Assembly (NCBI GenBank): GCA_905372565.1
Contig: CAJPPK010000022.1
Span: 1 to 25,868, forward strand
Direction: 5' to 3'
DNA: 25,868 nucleotides
From: an uncultured Porphyromonas sp.
GTDB lineage: Bacteria > Bacteroidota > Bacteroidia > Bacteroidales > Porphyromonadaceae
The notes under the pieces are model-generated. The model was not told the origin of the DNA, made no database searches, and saw only the letters and a list, made by a program, of their open reading frames with translations. A program made the position numbers and the translations under genes. This document shows, one piece after another, positions 8,251 to 17,202 of this stretch (its first letter is position 1; the number at the start of each line of letters is the position of its first letter).

Positions 8251-9753
8251 TTAACTAAGTCGGAAGTCGATATTCAGGATCTTGCCTACGATACCCGTCT
8301 TAGCCCAGACCTGCGAACTCGTGTTACCGCTGGTGACATCGTAGTAGTAGATCGAGCTCGTGGTACCATCGGTCGTAGCGATATACAGGTAAGTATTGCT
8401 ACCATCGACGCGGGTCAGCATCTGTACGACTCGCTGTCCCTGAGGGAGCGTGATAAGTGGCGAAGTCGGGAAAGAGATCGATCCTGCCACGTAGGCATAG
8501 ATCTGATGACCTGCAGATAGATAGAGGATGTCACGATGCGAGGCTATGCGTGAGCTAGCATCTACCCCCAGCGTTGAGGGAATATCCTGAAGTCCAGCAA
8601 AAGCTATCGGCTCGGTACGTGTACCCGAGGCAAAGGAGAAGCGTGCGAGGAAGAAATTCGTAGCGTTTGTCTTCGACTGCATCAGCAGAGCTACTTGATT
8701 GCGCTCACCATAAGAAGCCATCGCCGAGAGCTTGCCATCCTGCCACTTGCGATAGCTAGCATCGCTACCGAGATTAGAGCTGGTGGGCTGGTAGCGGAAG
8801 AAGTTAGCTGCCTGCATCAAGAATAGGACTCCTCTGGTCTCATCATAGAGGACGGCCGCATCACCGAGAGCCGTCGTAGCGATCACAGACTGCGCTGAGA
8901 AGAGCGTCCCAGGGTAGCGCTGATCGACCAAATACTGACCTCTCGGGCGACGAGCATAGAAGTAAGAGGAAGCCTGATAACTATAGAACTGCCCGTTACG
9001 AATGATACCACGGAACGAACCACTATACAGCGAGACGAGGGTTGCCTCACCTTCGGTCGCCTTGAATGGATCTCTCAGCAGCACCTGCATCGTGTTTGCA
9101 TTCAGCAGGTAGGTATTCCCATCCACGAGCGTCAGGGTGATGTAGCGATCCTGTAGGCTCTGGAAGGAAGCGATCGAACTAGGTGCAGCGGGGAAGCCTG
9201 CGAAGGAGCCTGCTACAGGGTTATTCAGCTGTAGTCCCTCCTTGTAGGTCTCTGACTCCTTCGAGCTGTCGTAGCCCGCCGCAGGGATATAGCCGATCTC
9301 AGGCTTGTCACTCCTATTCAGTAGAGCGTAGAGCCCTACCCTGTAGGCTGTAGGCACGACGACCTTAAAGCGCTTGATGTACGTATTGTCAGCGTTGGAG
9401 ATATGCAGAATGACGTCATACGTACCATAGATTTTGAGTGGCAGACGGAGTTCACGATTCGTCTGGATCTGTGGCAGAGAGCGGGCTCCCTCCGACTCCT
9501 TAGTCGTGGGAGGATAGATCTCCCAGCGGTAGGTAAGGGGGAAGGTCTCATGTGCCTGCTTGACATCAGGAGCGTTGAGCACGAACTCTTGCCCGAAGTC
9601 GGCTGTATAGGAGTCAGCGATCGTCGCCCCATCGGCTAGCGTGATGGAAGAGAGCGGACGTGTCGACTCGACGCTATCGTCCTTGTAGCAGGAGGAGAAG
9701 CCTCCCCCTAGCGCTAGCAAGGCACAGAGGTGGATGATATGTTTCTTTATCAT
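8251..9753 (-). CDS. PKD-like family surface lipoprotein of a SusCD locus
   Basis: The 500-residue protein has a lipoprotein signal peptide ending FSSC with lipid-acceptor C22. The following YKDD resembles the K-(D/E)2 lipoprotein export signal of Bacteroidota, so surface exposure is expected. Residues about 30-135 look like a PKD-type beta-sandwich (TYRWEIYPP, GTYDVILHISNADN). The remaining 360 residues are rich in short beta-type segments with Y/S/T repeats and may form a propeller, which is inference. It is the fourth gene after susC and susD, 25 nt from its upstream neighbour. By position it is an accessory substrate-binding lipoprotein for the SusCD pump. No catalytic motif is visible. 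Confidence 0.8.
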   Translation of the reverse strand: MIKKHIIHLCALLALGGGFSSCYKDDSVESTRPLSSITLADGATIADSYTADFGQEFVLNAPDVKQAHETFPLTYRWEIYPPTTKESEGARSLPQIQTNRELRLPLKIYGTYDVILHISNADNTYIKRFKVVVPTAYRVGLYALLNRSDKPEIGYIPAAGYDSSKESETYKEGLQLNNPVAGSFAGFPAAPSSIASFQSLQDRYITLTLVDGNTYLLNANTMQVLLRDPFKATEGEATLVSLYSGSFRGIIRNGQFYSYQASSYFYARRPRGQYLVDQRYPGTLFSAQSVIATTALGDAAVLYDETRGVLFLMQAANFFRYQPTSSNLGSDASYRKWQDGKLSAMASYGERNQVALLMQSKTNATNFFLARFSFASGTRTEPIAFAGLQDIPSTLGVDASSRIASHRDILYLSAGHQIYAYVAGSISFPTSPLITLPQGQRVVQMLTRVDGSNTYLYIATTDGTTSSIYYYDVTSGNTSSQVWAKTGIVGKILNIDFRLS

Positions 9754-9778
9754 GATGAGCTATACTAGATGAGTGAAA

Positions 9779-10630
9779 CTAGGGAAGGAAGCGACGAATC
9801 TGAGCTTCATTCAGCCCCAACTCGGGATGCTCCTTGGCGATCTCGAGTGCAGCCCCTGCGATATAGGCAATATTGGCTGGGGTGTAAGCCTCCATGGCAC
9901 GTGACCCTTGGAAGGAGGCAGCCTTAGGGAACTTGGCGAGGAGGTACTGGAACTTCACCCGTGAGTAATCCCCTAGGATACCCATACCACCGGTCTCGTT
10001 ACTAAATCCGATCCACCAAACAGGCTGCTGCAGATCATCGACGATGCGGATACGGTAGGTCAAGCTAGCCGTAAACCGGGTCTCTAGATCTGCCGAAGGC
10101 TCTAGCTGAAGGATGAGCTCCTTACCAGCTTCACCTGCCTGAGCGACACCGCTTCGCTTGAAGACCACGGGGATCGTCGCACGAATAGAGTCTGCTGGGA
10201 TATAATAGCTAGACGCTAGCGCCTCGTAGTCCGTACCTGCGATGGCAGGCTGAGGGCGGTCTTTCTCATTAGCGATACTACTGCTATAGTCTATTGGGGT
10301 ACCTACCTTGACCTTCACCTCTAGGCGAGAGGAAGAGGTCGGCCCTGCTAGACGAATGGGGACATCGACACGCACCACAGTAGAGTCCGCCGTCAGTATG
10401 CCCGACGAGATCAAGACCCCCGAGGGACGAAGGACTGCACTACCATAAGGATAGTCCGACACGGGGACTTCGGAGGTCGCTCGCTGGAAGTAAACTTGGC
10501 GTGGAGCATTATAGAAGCCCTTCTTAGCCATACCATCGACCTCATCGATATGCTGACGACAGGAGCTGAACGGAAGAGCGAGCGCAATGCTACCTGCGAG
10601 AAGCAGGAGCTTATGAATAGGATACTTCAT
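9779..10630 (-). CDS. DUF4843-type lipoprotein of a SusCD locus
   Basis: The 283-residue protein has signal peptide MKYPIHKLLLLAGSIALALP and lipobox FSSC with C24. The body is a predicted beta-rich protein with typical DUF4843 landmarks: an early YFQ strand, an AGTDYEAL.SSYYIPADSI segment, and the C-terminal GILGDYSRVKFQYLL block. The function of the family is unknown. It is regularly found directly after susD, as here (30-nt gap), and is taken to be an outer-membrane accessory subunit. After C24 come RQHIDEVDG; the acidic residues are less tightly placed than in the PKD-like neighbour, so surface exposure is less certain. Confidence 0.78.
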   Translation of the reverse strand: MKYPIHKLLLLAGSIALALPFSSCRQHIDEVDGMAKKGFYNAPRQVYFQRATSEVPVSDYPYGSAVLRPSGVLISSGILTADSTVVRVDVPIRLAGPTSSSRLEVKVKVGTPIDYSSSIANEKDRPQPAIAGTDYEALASSYYIPADSIRATIPVVFKRSGVAQAGEAGKELILQLEPSADLETRFTASLTYRIRIVDDLQQPVWWIGFSNETGGMGILGDYSRVKFQYLLAKFPKAASFQGSRAMEAYTPANIAYIAGAALEIAKEHPELGLNEAQIRRFLP

Positions 10631-10660
10631 TGTCTGCTGTAATCTTAGTAAGTGATACCA

Positions 10661-12106
10661 CTACTGCTTACCGTAGTTTTGCTCAGCCTCGGGACGTGGG
10701 AGGACAAAGATCGTCTCTGATGGCTGCATCGTACCTCCCTCGTAATTCGTGAAGGGGATCTGCAGGCGCTTCATAGCGAAGAAGACTTGTCCCTCACCAG
10801 GGTACTCCTTGATATACTCTAGGAGTAGCTGCTGCTTCAGATCGCTAAGCGAAGAGATACTGCTAGCCTCGAGCCCCTGCAGGCCACGGGAGCGACGTAC
10901 GGCATTGAGAGACTCTAGCGCCTCAGCCGTCTGACCTAGGCGGAAGCGAGCCTCAGCCTGGATATAGTACATCTCTGGCAGACGAAGGATCGTGATCCCT
11001 CGCTGAGAGGTCGGCACACGGTCGATCTCTGCAGCCGTAGCGCCAAAGCGAATGAGTTTATTCTGCTCGCCCTGTCCGAAGAGAGCTTGGTTGGAGTAGA
11101 AGGCAGGATAGCGTTCGTCTCGGTTACCAGCTGTCGCCGTCGCCGCTTCGTAGATCTTCCCCTCTAGGTCTGCCCGACCGTATAGTTCCGAGACAGCAAA
11201 GTAAGCCTGAGCATCCCCTAAGAACTTCGGAGCGTAGAGCCCAAAGATCATTTCCCCAGGAGCAGGGAAGCGACGCACGGAAGCAAACTTCGTAGACTCC
11301 ACAAGAGAGAACTTAGCGATCACCTTCGAAGCATATTCATTCGCCTTCTCATTATTGCCCATCAGGCTATAGACACGGGCATAGAGGGCATAGAGGGCAT
11401 ACTTATTGAAGTGCACGACTCGGTTCTTCGTGATCTCCGTATCGGTGACGTCATCCTGACGGATCGTCTCATCTTCACCCATCAGCGCTTCGGCCTGCTG
11501 TAGATCTTGAAGGATTAGGCCAAGGAACTGCTCGTGAGTATAGACATCCTTATTCTCGAGGTTGAAGGTCGTCGAGTAAGGGAGCAAGCGCTCGGACTTG
11601 TGCGCCGCATAGTCCATAGGTCCGAAGAGGCGATAAACATCGAGGTGCAGGAAGGCACGCAGACCATAAGCCTCCGCTTGGATACGCTGTAGGCGTGGAT
11701 CCGAGAACTGAGGCGCTGCGACGTGACGGAGGATATTATTGGCGTAGGAGATCGTCTTGTAGAGCGAAGCCCAAAGATTATCGCCCGACTGACGGATCGA
11801 AGGGTAGCTGTAGTTGAACGACGAGAACTGGGGATCTTCGCCCTCTGTCCCTGTATTCGTTTTACGGAAGAGCTGTCCCAGCTTATCCATATACCCATAG
11901 GTCATCGTTGATCCATAGAGACTCGATGTCGCCATCGTCCCATAGACCCCATAGAGCGCATCGATATAGCCCTCATAGGTACTGAACTGGACGTCTTCGG
12001 TCAGTGTACCCTTTGGCTGGACATCAAGGAACTTATTGCAAGAGGTAAGGCTCAGCGCAGAAAGGCTGACTGCTCCTACCAAGATATATTGAATGGTCTT
12101 ATTCAT
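10661..12106 (-). CDS. SusD/RagB-family outer-membrane lipoprotein
   Basis: SusD-type lipoproteins form the lid over the SusC channel and capture substrate before TonB-driven import. The 481-residue product has lipobox LTSC with C23 followed by NKFLDVQPKGTLTEDVQFST, the classic SusD N-terminus. A helical TPR-like region lies near residues 225-260 (YALYALYARVYSLMGNNEKANEYASKVI), and the C-terminal PEMYYIQAEARFRLGQTAEALESLNAVRRSRG block is typical. It is at the short end of the family, closer to RagB-like peptide binders than to most glycan binders; this size argument is only suggestive. It lies 21 nt after susC. Confidence 0.93.
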   Translation of the reverse strand: MNKTIQYILVGAVSLSALSLTSCNKFLDVQPKGTLTEDVQFSTYEGYIDALYGVYGTMATSSLYGSTMTYGYMDKLGQLFRKTNTGTEGEDPQFSSFNYSYPSIRQSGDNLWASLYKTISYANNILRHVAAPQFSDPRLQRIQAEAYGLRAFLHLDVYRLFGPMDYAAHKSERLLPYSTTFNLENKDVYTHEQFLGLILQDLQQAEALMGEDETIRQDDVTDTEITKNRVVHFNKYALYALYARVYSLMGNNEKANEYASKVIAKFSLVESTKFASVRRFPAPGEMIFGLYAPKFLGDAQAYFAVSELYGRADLEGKIYEAATATAGNRDERYPAFYSNQALFGQGEQNKLIRFGATAAEIDRVPTSQRGITILRLPEMYYIQAEARFRLGQTAEALESLNAVRRSRGLQGLEASSISSLSDLKQQLLLEYIKEYPGEGQVFFAMKRLQIPFTNYEGGTMQPSETIFVLPRPEAEQNYGKQ

Positions 12107-12127
12107 TGAGTTACCTAAGCTTTAGGG

Positions 12128-15100
12128 TTAGAAACCTATGCGGAGAGACATCTCCACACTACGAGCAAAGGGATAGTCGAGTCCACGCTCACGCTTGACC
12201 GTCGACCAGTAGAAGAGGTCATTGGTCAGTAGCTCAAGGCGTGCCTGACGGAAACGGAACTGCTTCAGCCAAGCCTGAGGGATGTCATACCCCAGCGACA
12301 GGCTACGGAGGGTGAAGTAGTTGTTCGTCTCGACGAAGCGGCTAGTCTGATAGCTCGTCTCCTCAGTAGCGATGTCACGGAAACGAGTGATATCCCCTGG
12401 ACGCTTCCAGCGATCTGTGAAGACACGCTCATCGGCATTGAACTCCTTATTAGCCCCCTCGATGCGGGTCACTAACGTCGAGTTGTAAGCCTTAGCCCCG
12501 AAGGAATAGCCAAAGGAAGCCGTCAGAGAGAACCCCTTATAGTAGAGGTAAGAGGAGATCGAGCCTGAGCCTAACGGATTCGAATCTCCGACGATCACCT
12601 TGTCATTGGCATCGTAGGTGTAGGTGAAGCTCCCATCTCGCTTGATGAAGATCTCACGCCCCGTAGCAGGATCAATACCCGCAGAGCGAACGACCTTGAG
12701 TGCCGAGAGCGACTCTCCCTCTTCGTAGATAGGAGGTAGCTCTAGCCCATTACGGCGCTGGGCATCCGTGAGGTTCGGGCGACTCGTGTCGGTCGTACTA
12801 GGCACCGTCCCTCCAGCAGGCGTCTGCGTAGGGCGCTTGGCATTCTCAGCCTCATTGGTGCGTCGATTACTCTCACGGAGAGCATCGCTGATCTTGAGGA
12901 TCTTATTCTGATTGTAGGTATAGTTGGCTGAGATGGACCACTGCCAGTCCTTAGTCTGTATAGCCACGACACGTGCCTGAAGCTCGATCCCGCGGTTCTC
13001 TACCTGACCTAAGTTCTCCTTCGCCTGGGAGATCCCGATGGAGGGAGCCTTCGTCACGTCGAGGAGGAGGTTATCGGTGATCTTCTGGTAGACATCGGCT
13101 GTCAAGTCAAGGCGATTCTTGAAGAGAGTGATGTCTGCCCCGGCGTTCTTACTCAGGACACGCTCCCACTTGAGGTCAGGATTCCCGATGCTCTTGGGGA
13201 TCGACCCTGGACCGAGGATATAGTTGAGTCCAGAGTTGTAGTCATAGGTCGTCAGTGCCTGATAAGGCTCGAAGGACATATTCCCTAGATACCCAATACT
13301 TGCACGGAGCTTGAGAAGCTGGATATTCTTATTCCCCTTGAAGAAGCTCTCGTTATGTACGTTCCAAGCTCCTCCGAGAGACCAGAAGGGTGCGAAGCGT
13401 GTATTCTTACCAAACTTCGAAGAACCCTCATAGCGATAAACGACGTCTACAGAATAGCGGTTATCGTAGATCGCATTCCCGTTGAAGAAGAAGCCTGCTG
13501 CCGTCGATAGATTCTCCTGACCCGAGGGACGAGCACCCGATCCGTAGCCTAGCCCGAAGTGTGGGTGACCAAGCACATCGGAGTAGTAGCCGAGGCTCGT
13601 GTAGGAGCTAGCATCGGACTTATTCGACTCTAAGCTAGAGCCCAGCATAGACGTGACGAAGAGCTTCTGGAAGAAGGTCCTGTTATACGAGACCATCAGA
13701 CGCCCCGTGATATTCAGCCCACGGGTGAAGGACTCATACATATCCCCTCGCTGAGTCAAGTCCGCTACTCTCCGGAAGACATAGGAGAGCGGTGAGCGGA
13801 AGCGACGACTAGCATCCGTGCGAGATGAGATCGAGAGGTCACCATCGATACGGAACTTACCCAGCCAGACCTGCAGACTTGTATTGTTAAGGAAGTCGAT
13901 CGAGTTCTGATTATTGAAGCTCCCCAGCGTCATCTCATAGAGCGGGTTGGGGTTCGACGCCTTATCCAGCGAGGTCAGCAGATGTCCATCCTTGCCGTAG
14001 GGAGACTGGTAGGGGTTCTGCTTCACGAAGGTCGAGAAGGAGCCGTAGGAGGGGTTCTCTGAGGAGATACGGTTCAGGGTCAGCGTATTGGAGACGAAGA
14101 ACTTCTGTGGCTGATTGTACGACAGACGGAAGGAGCCCGAGACGCGCTCACGACTAGACTGCTTCATCACCCCATCATCATTCCCATAGCGGAGCGTCAG
14201 TCCATAGCGCACGAACCTATCTCCACCCTCAGCAGCTAAGCTGTGAGAGTGCGACACTCCAGTACGTAGGGGCTTGGCAAGCCAGTCGATATTTGTTCCT
14301 TGGCGCACCATACCGAGGACACGATTACGGAGATTATCCTTCTCCTGCTGATTAGACATCGAGATGTGTTTCCCGTCTGGGCTGACCGCACTGAATCGAC
14401 CTGCCAGCTCTTCGTACTGGAACTTCTGCTCAGGGTTCAGCAGGTGGTAGTCCGTGAGGTCTGGCACCGAGAGACGAAGTGTCCCACTATAATTGAGACG
14501 GATTCGCCCCTCTTTAATGGGCTTCGTCGTGAGGACGATCACCCCTGCAGCAGCCTTTGCTCCATAGAGCGCCGAGGCCGAAGCATCCTTAAGCACCGTC
14601 ACCGACTCGATCGTGTTCACATCCATATCATAGATGTAGTCCACATCGACGATGGCTCCGTCGACGACGAAGAGAGGTAGGTTAGCAGCACCATCGAAGG
14701 ATGCACGCCCACGGATGTTTAGGTTCGGGCGTTCATTGGGGTTAGACCCTAGGTCGTTCGAGGAGACCGCCTTCAGACCAGGGACAAAGGCCTCCAAGCT
14801 CTGAAGAATATTCTTCGTACCGACAGCCAGCAGATCTCTTGCCTGGATCGTGGTCTGCGACCCCGTGTAGCTCTTCTTATCCTTCTTCGTAAAGCCGGTG
14901 ACGACGACATCCGATAGCGTGCTACTCTCTGGCTCGAGCTTGACACGGATGGGCTTACCTGCCTGTAGGGTTAGGATCTGCGTCTTATAGCCCATGAGAG
15001 AGATGCGTACTCGCTCAGTCGTATTCTTTGTGCGGAACTCAAAGACACCTTTAGCATTGGTCATATAGCCACTCGTCTGCCCGACGAGGATCGCTACGCC

Positions 15101-15283
15101 CATAGCGGGGTCACCATTCTCATCCACGATCGTACCCGTGAAGGTATGTAGGGTCGATCCCGTGGGCTGCTGCTGTTGGCTCAAAGCGCTAAGCGCTGGA
15201 GGCAGGCTCGGTGTGGCAGCCTGCGCCGTGAGGATAAAGCTCATCAGCCATCCTCCCGTTAGTAATGTCGTTAATACTCTCAT
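12128..15283 (-). CDS. SusC/RagA-family TonB-linked outer-membrane transporter
   Basis: The 1051-residue protein forms the barrel through which SusD-captured substrate is imported using TonB energy. It has a signal peptide (about 1-22), a carboxypeptidase-regulatory-like domain (about 47-117, TGTIVDENGDPAMGVAILVG), a TonB box region (SDVVVTGF, 124-131), a plug domain (about 139-254) with the SusC signature around ESVTVLKDASASALYGAKAA, and a 22-strand-type barrel ending in MSLRIGF, the aromatic-ended beta signal. No N-terminal STN domain is present, so anti-sigma signalling through this protein is not expected. It is the first gene of the operon, preceded by a 220-nt leader and promoter. The substrate is not readable from sequence; adjacent metalloproteases favour peptides. 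Confidence 0.95.
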   Translation of the reverse strand: MRVLTTLLTGGWLMSFILTAQAATPSLPPALSALSQQQQPTGSTLHTFTGTIVDENGDPAMGVAILVGQTSGYMTNAKGVFEFRTKNTTERVRISLMGYKTQILTLQAGKPIRVKLEPESSTLSDVVVTGFTKKDKKSYTGSQTTIQARDLLAVGTKNILQSLEAFVPGLKAVSSNDLGSNPNERPNLNIRGRASFDGAANLPLFVVDGAIVDVDYIYDMDVNTIESVTVLKDASASALYGAKAAAGVIVLTTKPIKEGRIRLNYSGTLRLSVPDLTDYHLLNPEQKFQYEELAGRFSAVSPDGKHISMSNQQEKDNLRNRVLGMVRQGTNIDWLAKPLRTGVSHSHSLAAEGGDRFVRYGLTLRYGNDDGVMKQSSRERVSGSFRLSYNQPQKFFVSNTLTLNRISSENPSYGSFSTFVKQNPYQSPYGKDGHLLTSLDKASNPNPLYEMTLGSFNNQNSIDFLNNTSLQVWLGKFRIDGDLSISSRTDASRRFRSPLSYVFRRVADLTQRGDMYESFTRGLNITGRLMVSYNRTFFQKLFVTSMLGSSLESNKSDASSYTSLGYYSDVLGHPHFGLGYGSGARPSGQENLSTAAGFFFNGNAIYDNRYSVDVVYRYEGSSKFGKNTRFAPFWSLGGAWNVHNESFFKGNKNIQLLKLRASIGYLGNMSFEPYQALTTYDYNSGLNYILGPGSIPKSIGNPDLKWERVLSKNAGADITLFKNRLDLTADVYQKITDNLLLDVTKAPSIGISQAKENLGQVENRGIELQARVVAIQTKDWQWSISANYTYNQNKILKISDALRESNRRTNEAENAKRPTQTPAGGTVPSTTDTSRPNLTDAQRRNGLELPPIYEEGESLSALKVVRSAGIDPATGREIFIKRDGSFTYTYDANDKVIVGDSNPLGSGSISSYLYYKGFSLTASFGYSFGAKAYNSTLVTRIEGANKEFNADERVFTDRWKRPGDITRFRDIATEETSYQTSRFVETNNYFTLRSLSLGYDIPQAWLKQFRFRQARLELLTNDLFYWSTVKRERGLDYPFARSVEMSLRIGF

Positions 15284-15504
15284 TCGGCCTCTGTTGTTAG
15301 TTTAAACACTGTGCTTCTGACATAGTCTCGACTTCATTCAGCCGAGGACTACACACCAAGCAGGTCCGTCATGCATCTATGCATTGAATTAAGTAATCCC
15401 CACCATCCGAGCTGGAGTAAGGTGAGGATTCGGATCGTCATGCCCCCGCTCTAGGAGCAGCGATGTACTGAGTAAAGCTAGGTCTTGTAGGGATACAAGA
15501 ACCT
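15284..15504 (-). promoter_or_regulatory. Structured 5' leader of the susC operon
   Basis: The leader is about 220 nt between the predicted start site and the susC ATG. A hairpin at its 5' end is GGTTCTTGTA-tccc-TACAAGACC (minus strand, 15503-15481). In the middle, AATCCCCACC (15395-15404) pairs with GGTGAGGATT (15421-15430), while ATCCGA (15405-15410) can pair with TCGGAT (15430-15435). The two pairings overlap by one base and could compete or form a pseudoknot. A self-complementary ATGCATCTATGCAT lies at 15371-15384. No known riboswitch core is recognised. Confidence 0.45.
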
Positions 15505-15511
15505 AGGATAG

Positions 15512-15519
15512 CAAAGATA
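15512..15519 (-). promoter_or_regulatory. -7 box of the susC operon promoter
   Basis: TATCTTTG on the minus strand matches TAnnTTTG exactly. No good -33 TTG is found 19-21 nt upstream; the region is an A/T-rich stretch (about 15520-15541). Such promoters often need an activator, which would fit nutrient-controlled susCD expression. The start site should be near 15505. The rest of the gap up to the terminator at 15649 shows nothing recognisable. Confidence 0.6.
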
Positions 15520-15640
15520 AACAAATAATTGCATTTTTAATACCCCTTAGCTGACCACCCCACCTGTCCATCCATAGCGCCTCGTTATCAGGCATAATCC
15601 TACCCTAATCTATCCCTTACGCTAGCCTTATCTTCAACTA

Positions 15641-15681
15641 AAACGATCAAGGAGAGCCCTCTCGACCGAGAGACTCTCCTT
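15641..15681 (-). terminator. Intrinsic terminator after the HD-domain gene
   Basis: AAGGAGAG (15649-15656) pairs with CTCTCCTT (15674-15681), with an inner CTCTC/GAGAG stem. It is followed on the minus strand by GATCGTTTTAG. It begins about 40 nt after the stop at 15722 and separates this gene from the susC promoter. Confidence 0.75.
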
Positions 15682-15721
15682 GCTTCTAGCCAATACGAAG
15701 GGTGAGAAGGACTACATCACC

Positions 15722-16261
15722 TCAGCGCCCGAACTTCTCATGCAGGAAATCAAAACGTGCAAGCGCAGCCTCACCATGCTTTCTGAAGCCAGAGCGCACC
15801 TTCTCCAGCGTCTTTCTCTGTCCTAGCTTCGTCTTTGAGAAGAACTTATCCGCATAGCAGATCAGCTCTTCCTCAAGCGTCACGGGGACATAGATCCCTT
15901 CGGGCAGGGCGATACCCCGCTGCTGGATCTCTGACCACAGCAGTCCACTACCCGTATGACGCTCAGCCACCTGAGCATGGCGAGGGTAGCCCTCTCGACG
16001 AAGAAGCTCTGCCCCCAGATACCCATGCAGGATGTAGGGCTGATCCCCCTCACAGTGGATCGTCGGAGCCTCTGTGAGGAAGATCCCGATGTCATGAAGC
16101 ATAGCCGCCTCCTCGACGAAGGCTCGATCAAGAGGGAGCTCAGGATGTGCATCGACTAGCTCAAGGGCTAGCCCTGTGACATCTAGACTATGCTGTAGAA
16201 GCACCGTATAGAGCGGGCTTCCCTCCGTGTAATATCGGTTGATAAGTGCTAGGGGATCCAT
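15722..16261 (-). CDS. HD/HDIG-domain metal-dependent phosphohydrolase-like protein
   Basis: The 179-residue protein shows the HD-superfamily metal ligands in order: H24 (LLQHS), H56-D57 (AMLHDIGIF), further histidines at H79 and H102 (ERHTGSG), and D138 (CYADKFFSK). The family hydrolyses phosphate esters, often of nucleotides, with a bound metal. The specific substrate here cannot be named. No signal peptide or membrane segment is seen, so it is cytoplasmic. It follows the CvpA-like gene after 17 nt and is the last gene before a terminator, so the two form a short operon. Full-length proteins of this size and layout are common in Bacteroidota. Confidence 0.82.
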   Translation of the reverse strand: MDPLALINRYYTEGSPLYTVLLQHSLDVTGLALELVDAHPELPLDRAFVEEAAMLHDIGIFLTEAPTIHCEGDQPYILHGYLGAELLRREGYPRHAQVAERHTGSGLLWSEIQQRGIALPEGIYVPVTLEEELICYADKFFSKTKLGQRKTLEKVRSGFRKHGEAALARFDFLHEKFGR

Positions 16262-16278
16262 GAGAGCGTAGGGAGCGA

Positions 16279-16836
16279 CTAGGGTTCGACGGGCTGAGAG
16301 GTGGGCTGAGTACCCTCCTGTCCAGTACTATCAGACGGGAAGAGGAGCTGTCTTACTTGGCGAATGTCCTCTACTGAGTGCAATAGGCGAGGATAGAGTA
16401 GCGAAGACTGACGTGCCGAGGGGGGCTGAGTGCTATCCTCAGTATAAGGCTGGGTAGGGAAGATGCCTTCGTAAAGCAGACATCCATAGCCTAGCAGATA
16501 GATCCCGACCAGGAGACCAAGGACAAGGCCTACGAGGCGATCCAGCACTCCCAGCACTGGGCCTTTAGCTAGCGAGCCAAACCAGCCACCTACCAGACGG
16601 ATCAGGGTGTACACGACAGCGAATGAAAGCAGGGGTAAGATGAAGCCCCACCCACTCAGCGAAGAGCCATCCCCTCCGCCTAGCACCTGCTCAATATAGG
16701 GAGCCACTCGCCAAGCCTCACGAAAGGCGATGATGAGTGCCGCCACCTGCACCACCCTTCTCACAGCGCCACCGAAGAGCCCTCCTAAAGCGAAGAGGAG
16801 CAGGACGCCACCGAGGAAAAGATCAAGTTGGTTCAT
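16279..16836 (-). CDS. CvpA-family integral membrane protein
   Basis: The 185-residue protein has four hydrophobic segments (about 7-25, 27-45, 64-86, 94-120) with the glycine-rich pattern of CvpA proteins: LDLFLGGVLLLFALGGLFGG at the start, and SFAVVYTLIRLVGGWFGSLAK followed by LDRLVGLVLGLLVG. A hydrophilic tail of about 60 residues follows. E. coli CvpA was named for colicin V production and has since been tied to envelope homeostasis; the molecular role is unclear. It is the first gene of a two-gene unit with the HD-domain protein, and the promoter box is 35 nt upstream. Confidence 0.85.
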   Translation of the reverse strand: MNQLDLFLGGVLLLFALGGLFGGAVRRVVQVAALIIAFREAWRVAPYIEQVLGGGDGSSLSGWGFILPLLSFAVVYTLIRLVGGWFGSLAKGPVLGVLDRLVGLVLGLLVGIYLLGYGCLLYEGIFPTQPYTEDSTQPPSARQSSLLYPRLLHSVEDIRQVRQLLFPSDSTGQEGTQPTSQPVEP

Positions 16837-16870
16837 ACAAGTATCTTCCAGCTAATGATTATAACGCCTG

Positions 16871-16878
16871 CAAAGGTA
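16871..16878 (-). promoter_or_regulatory. -7 box upstream of the cvpA-like gene
   Basis: TACCTTTG on the minus strand fits TAnnTTTG. No TTG is seen at the expected -33 spacing (a TTG lies only 13 nt upstream). The predicted leader is about 30 nt. Confidence 0.6.
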
Positions 16879-16958
16879 CAGCATATCCACCCAATGTCGA
16901 GCAGGAGCCCTCACACTCCCCCACCCCTCCTCTTGTCCTGCGATAGGACACCTTCGAG

Positions 16959-17061
16959 CAAACTGGTATCAGTAGTAACCCCAAGGGGCAACAGTAGTGC
17001 CTCTCCAGAGGCAACAGTAGTGCCCCTCATGGGGCATCAGTAGTACCTACTAGTTGGAAAT
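16959..17061. repeat. Modular 23-nt-period repeat element, copy 1
   Basis: There are four cores, GGTATCAGTAGTAACC (16965-16980), GGCAACAGTAGTGCC (16987-17001 and 17010-17024) and GGCATCAGTAGTACC (17033-17047), all in one orientation. The steps are 22, 23 and 23 nt. The short linkers CCAAGG, TCTCCAGA and CCTCATGG each make a small hairpin with the flanking CC and GG. The tail TACTAGTTGGAAAT (17048-17061) is shared with copy 2. The ends CAAACTGGTA (16959-16968) and TACTAGTTGG (17048-17057) form an imperfect terminal inverted repeat (8 of 10). The element looks like a small non-coding MITE-like unit. The surrounding sequence in 16879-17192 shows nothing else. Confidence 0.75.
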
Positions 17062-17192
17062 AAAAACACCCTCTCCGAGGTCACTTTCCTACCCCTCTCC
17101 AGGAGCGATAGAGACACCTTTTCCAGTCCCTCTTCGCCCTCCCCTCGGCATCCCGTAGACAAGTCAAAAGAGGATAATAAGCAGATTTACAT

Positions 17193-17200
17193 TATCTTTG
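17193..17200 (+). promoter_or_regulatory. -7 box upstream of the RNA leader and thioredoxin-fold gene
   Basis: TATCTTTG on the plus strand fits TAnnTTTG exactly and is the only such plus-strand box noted in the window. No -33 TTG is present at 19-21 nt. Initiation is expected close to 17204-17207, at or just after CAGGG. Confidence 0.65.
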
Positions 17201-17202
17201 CA

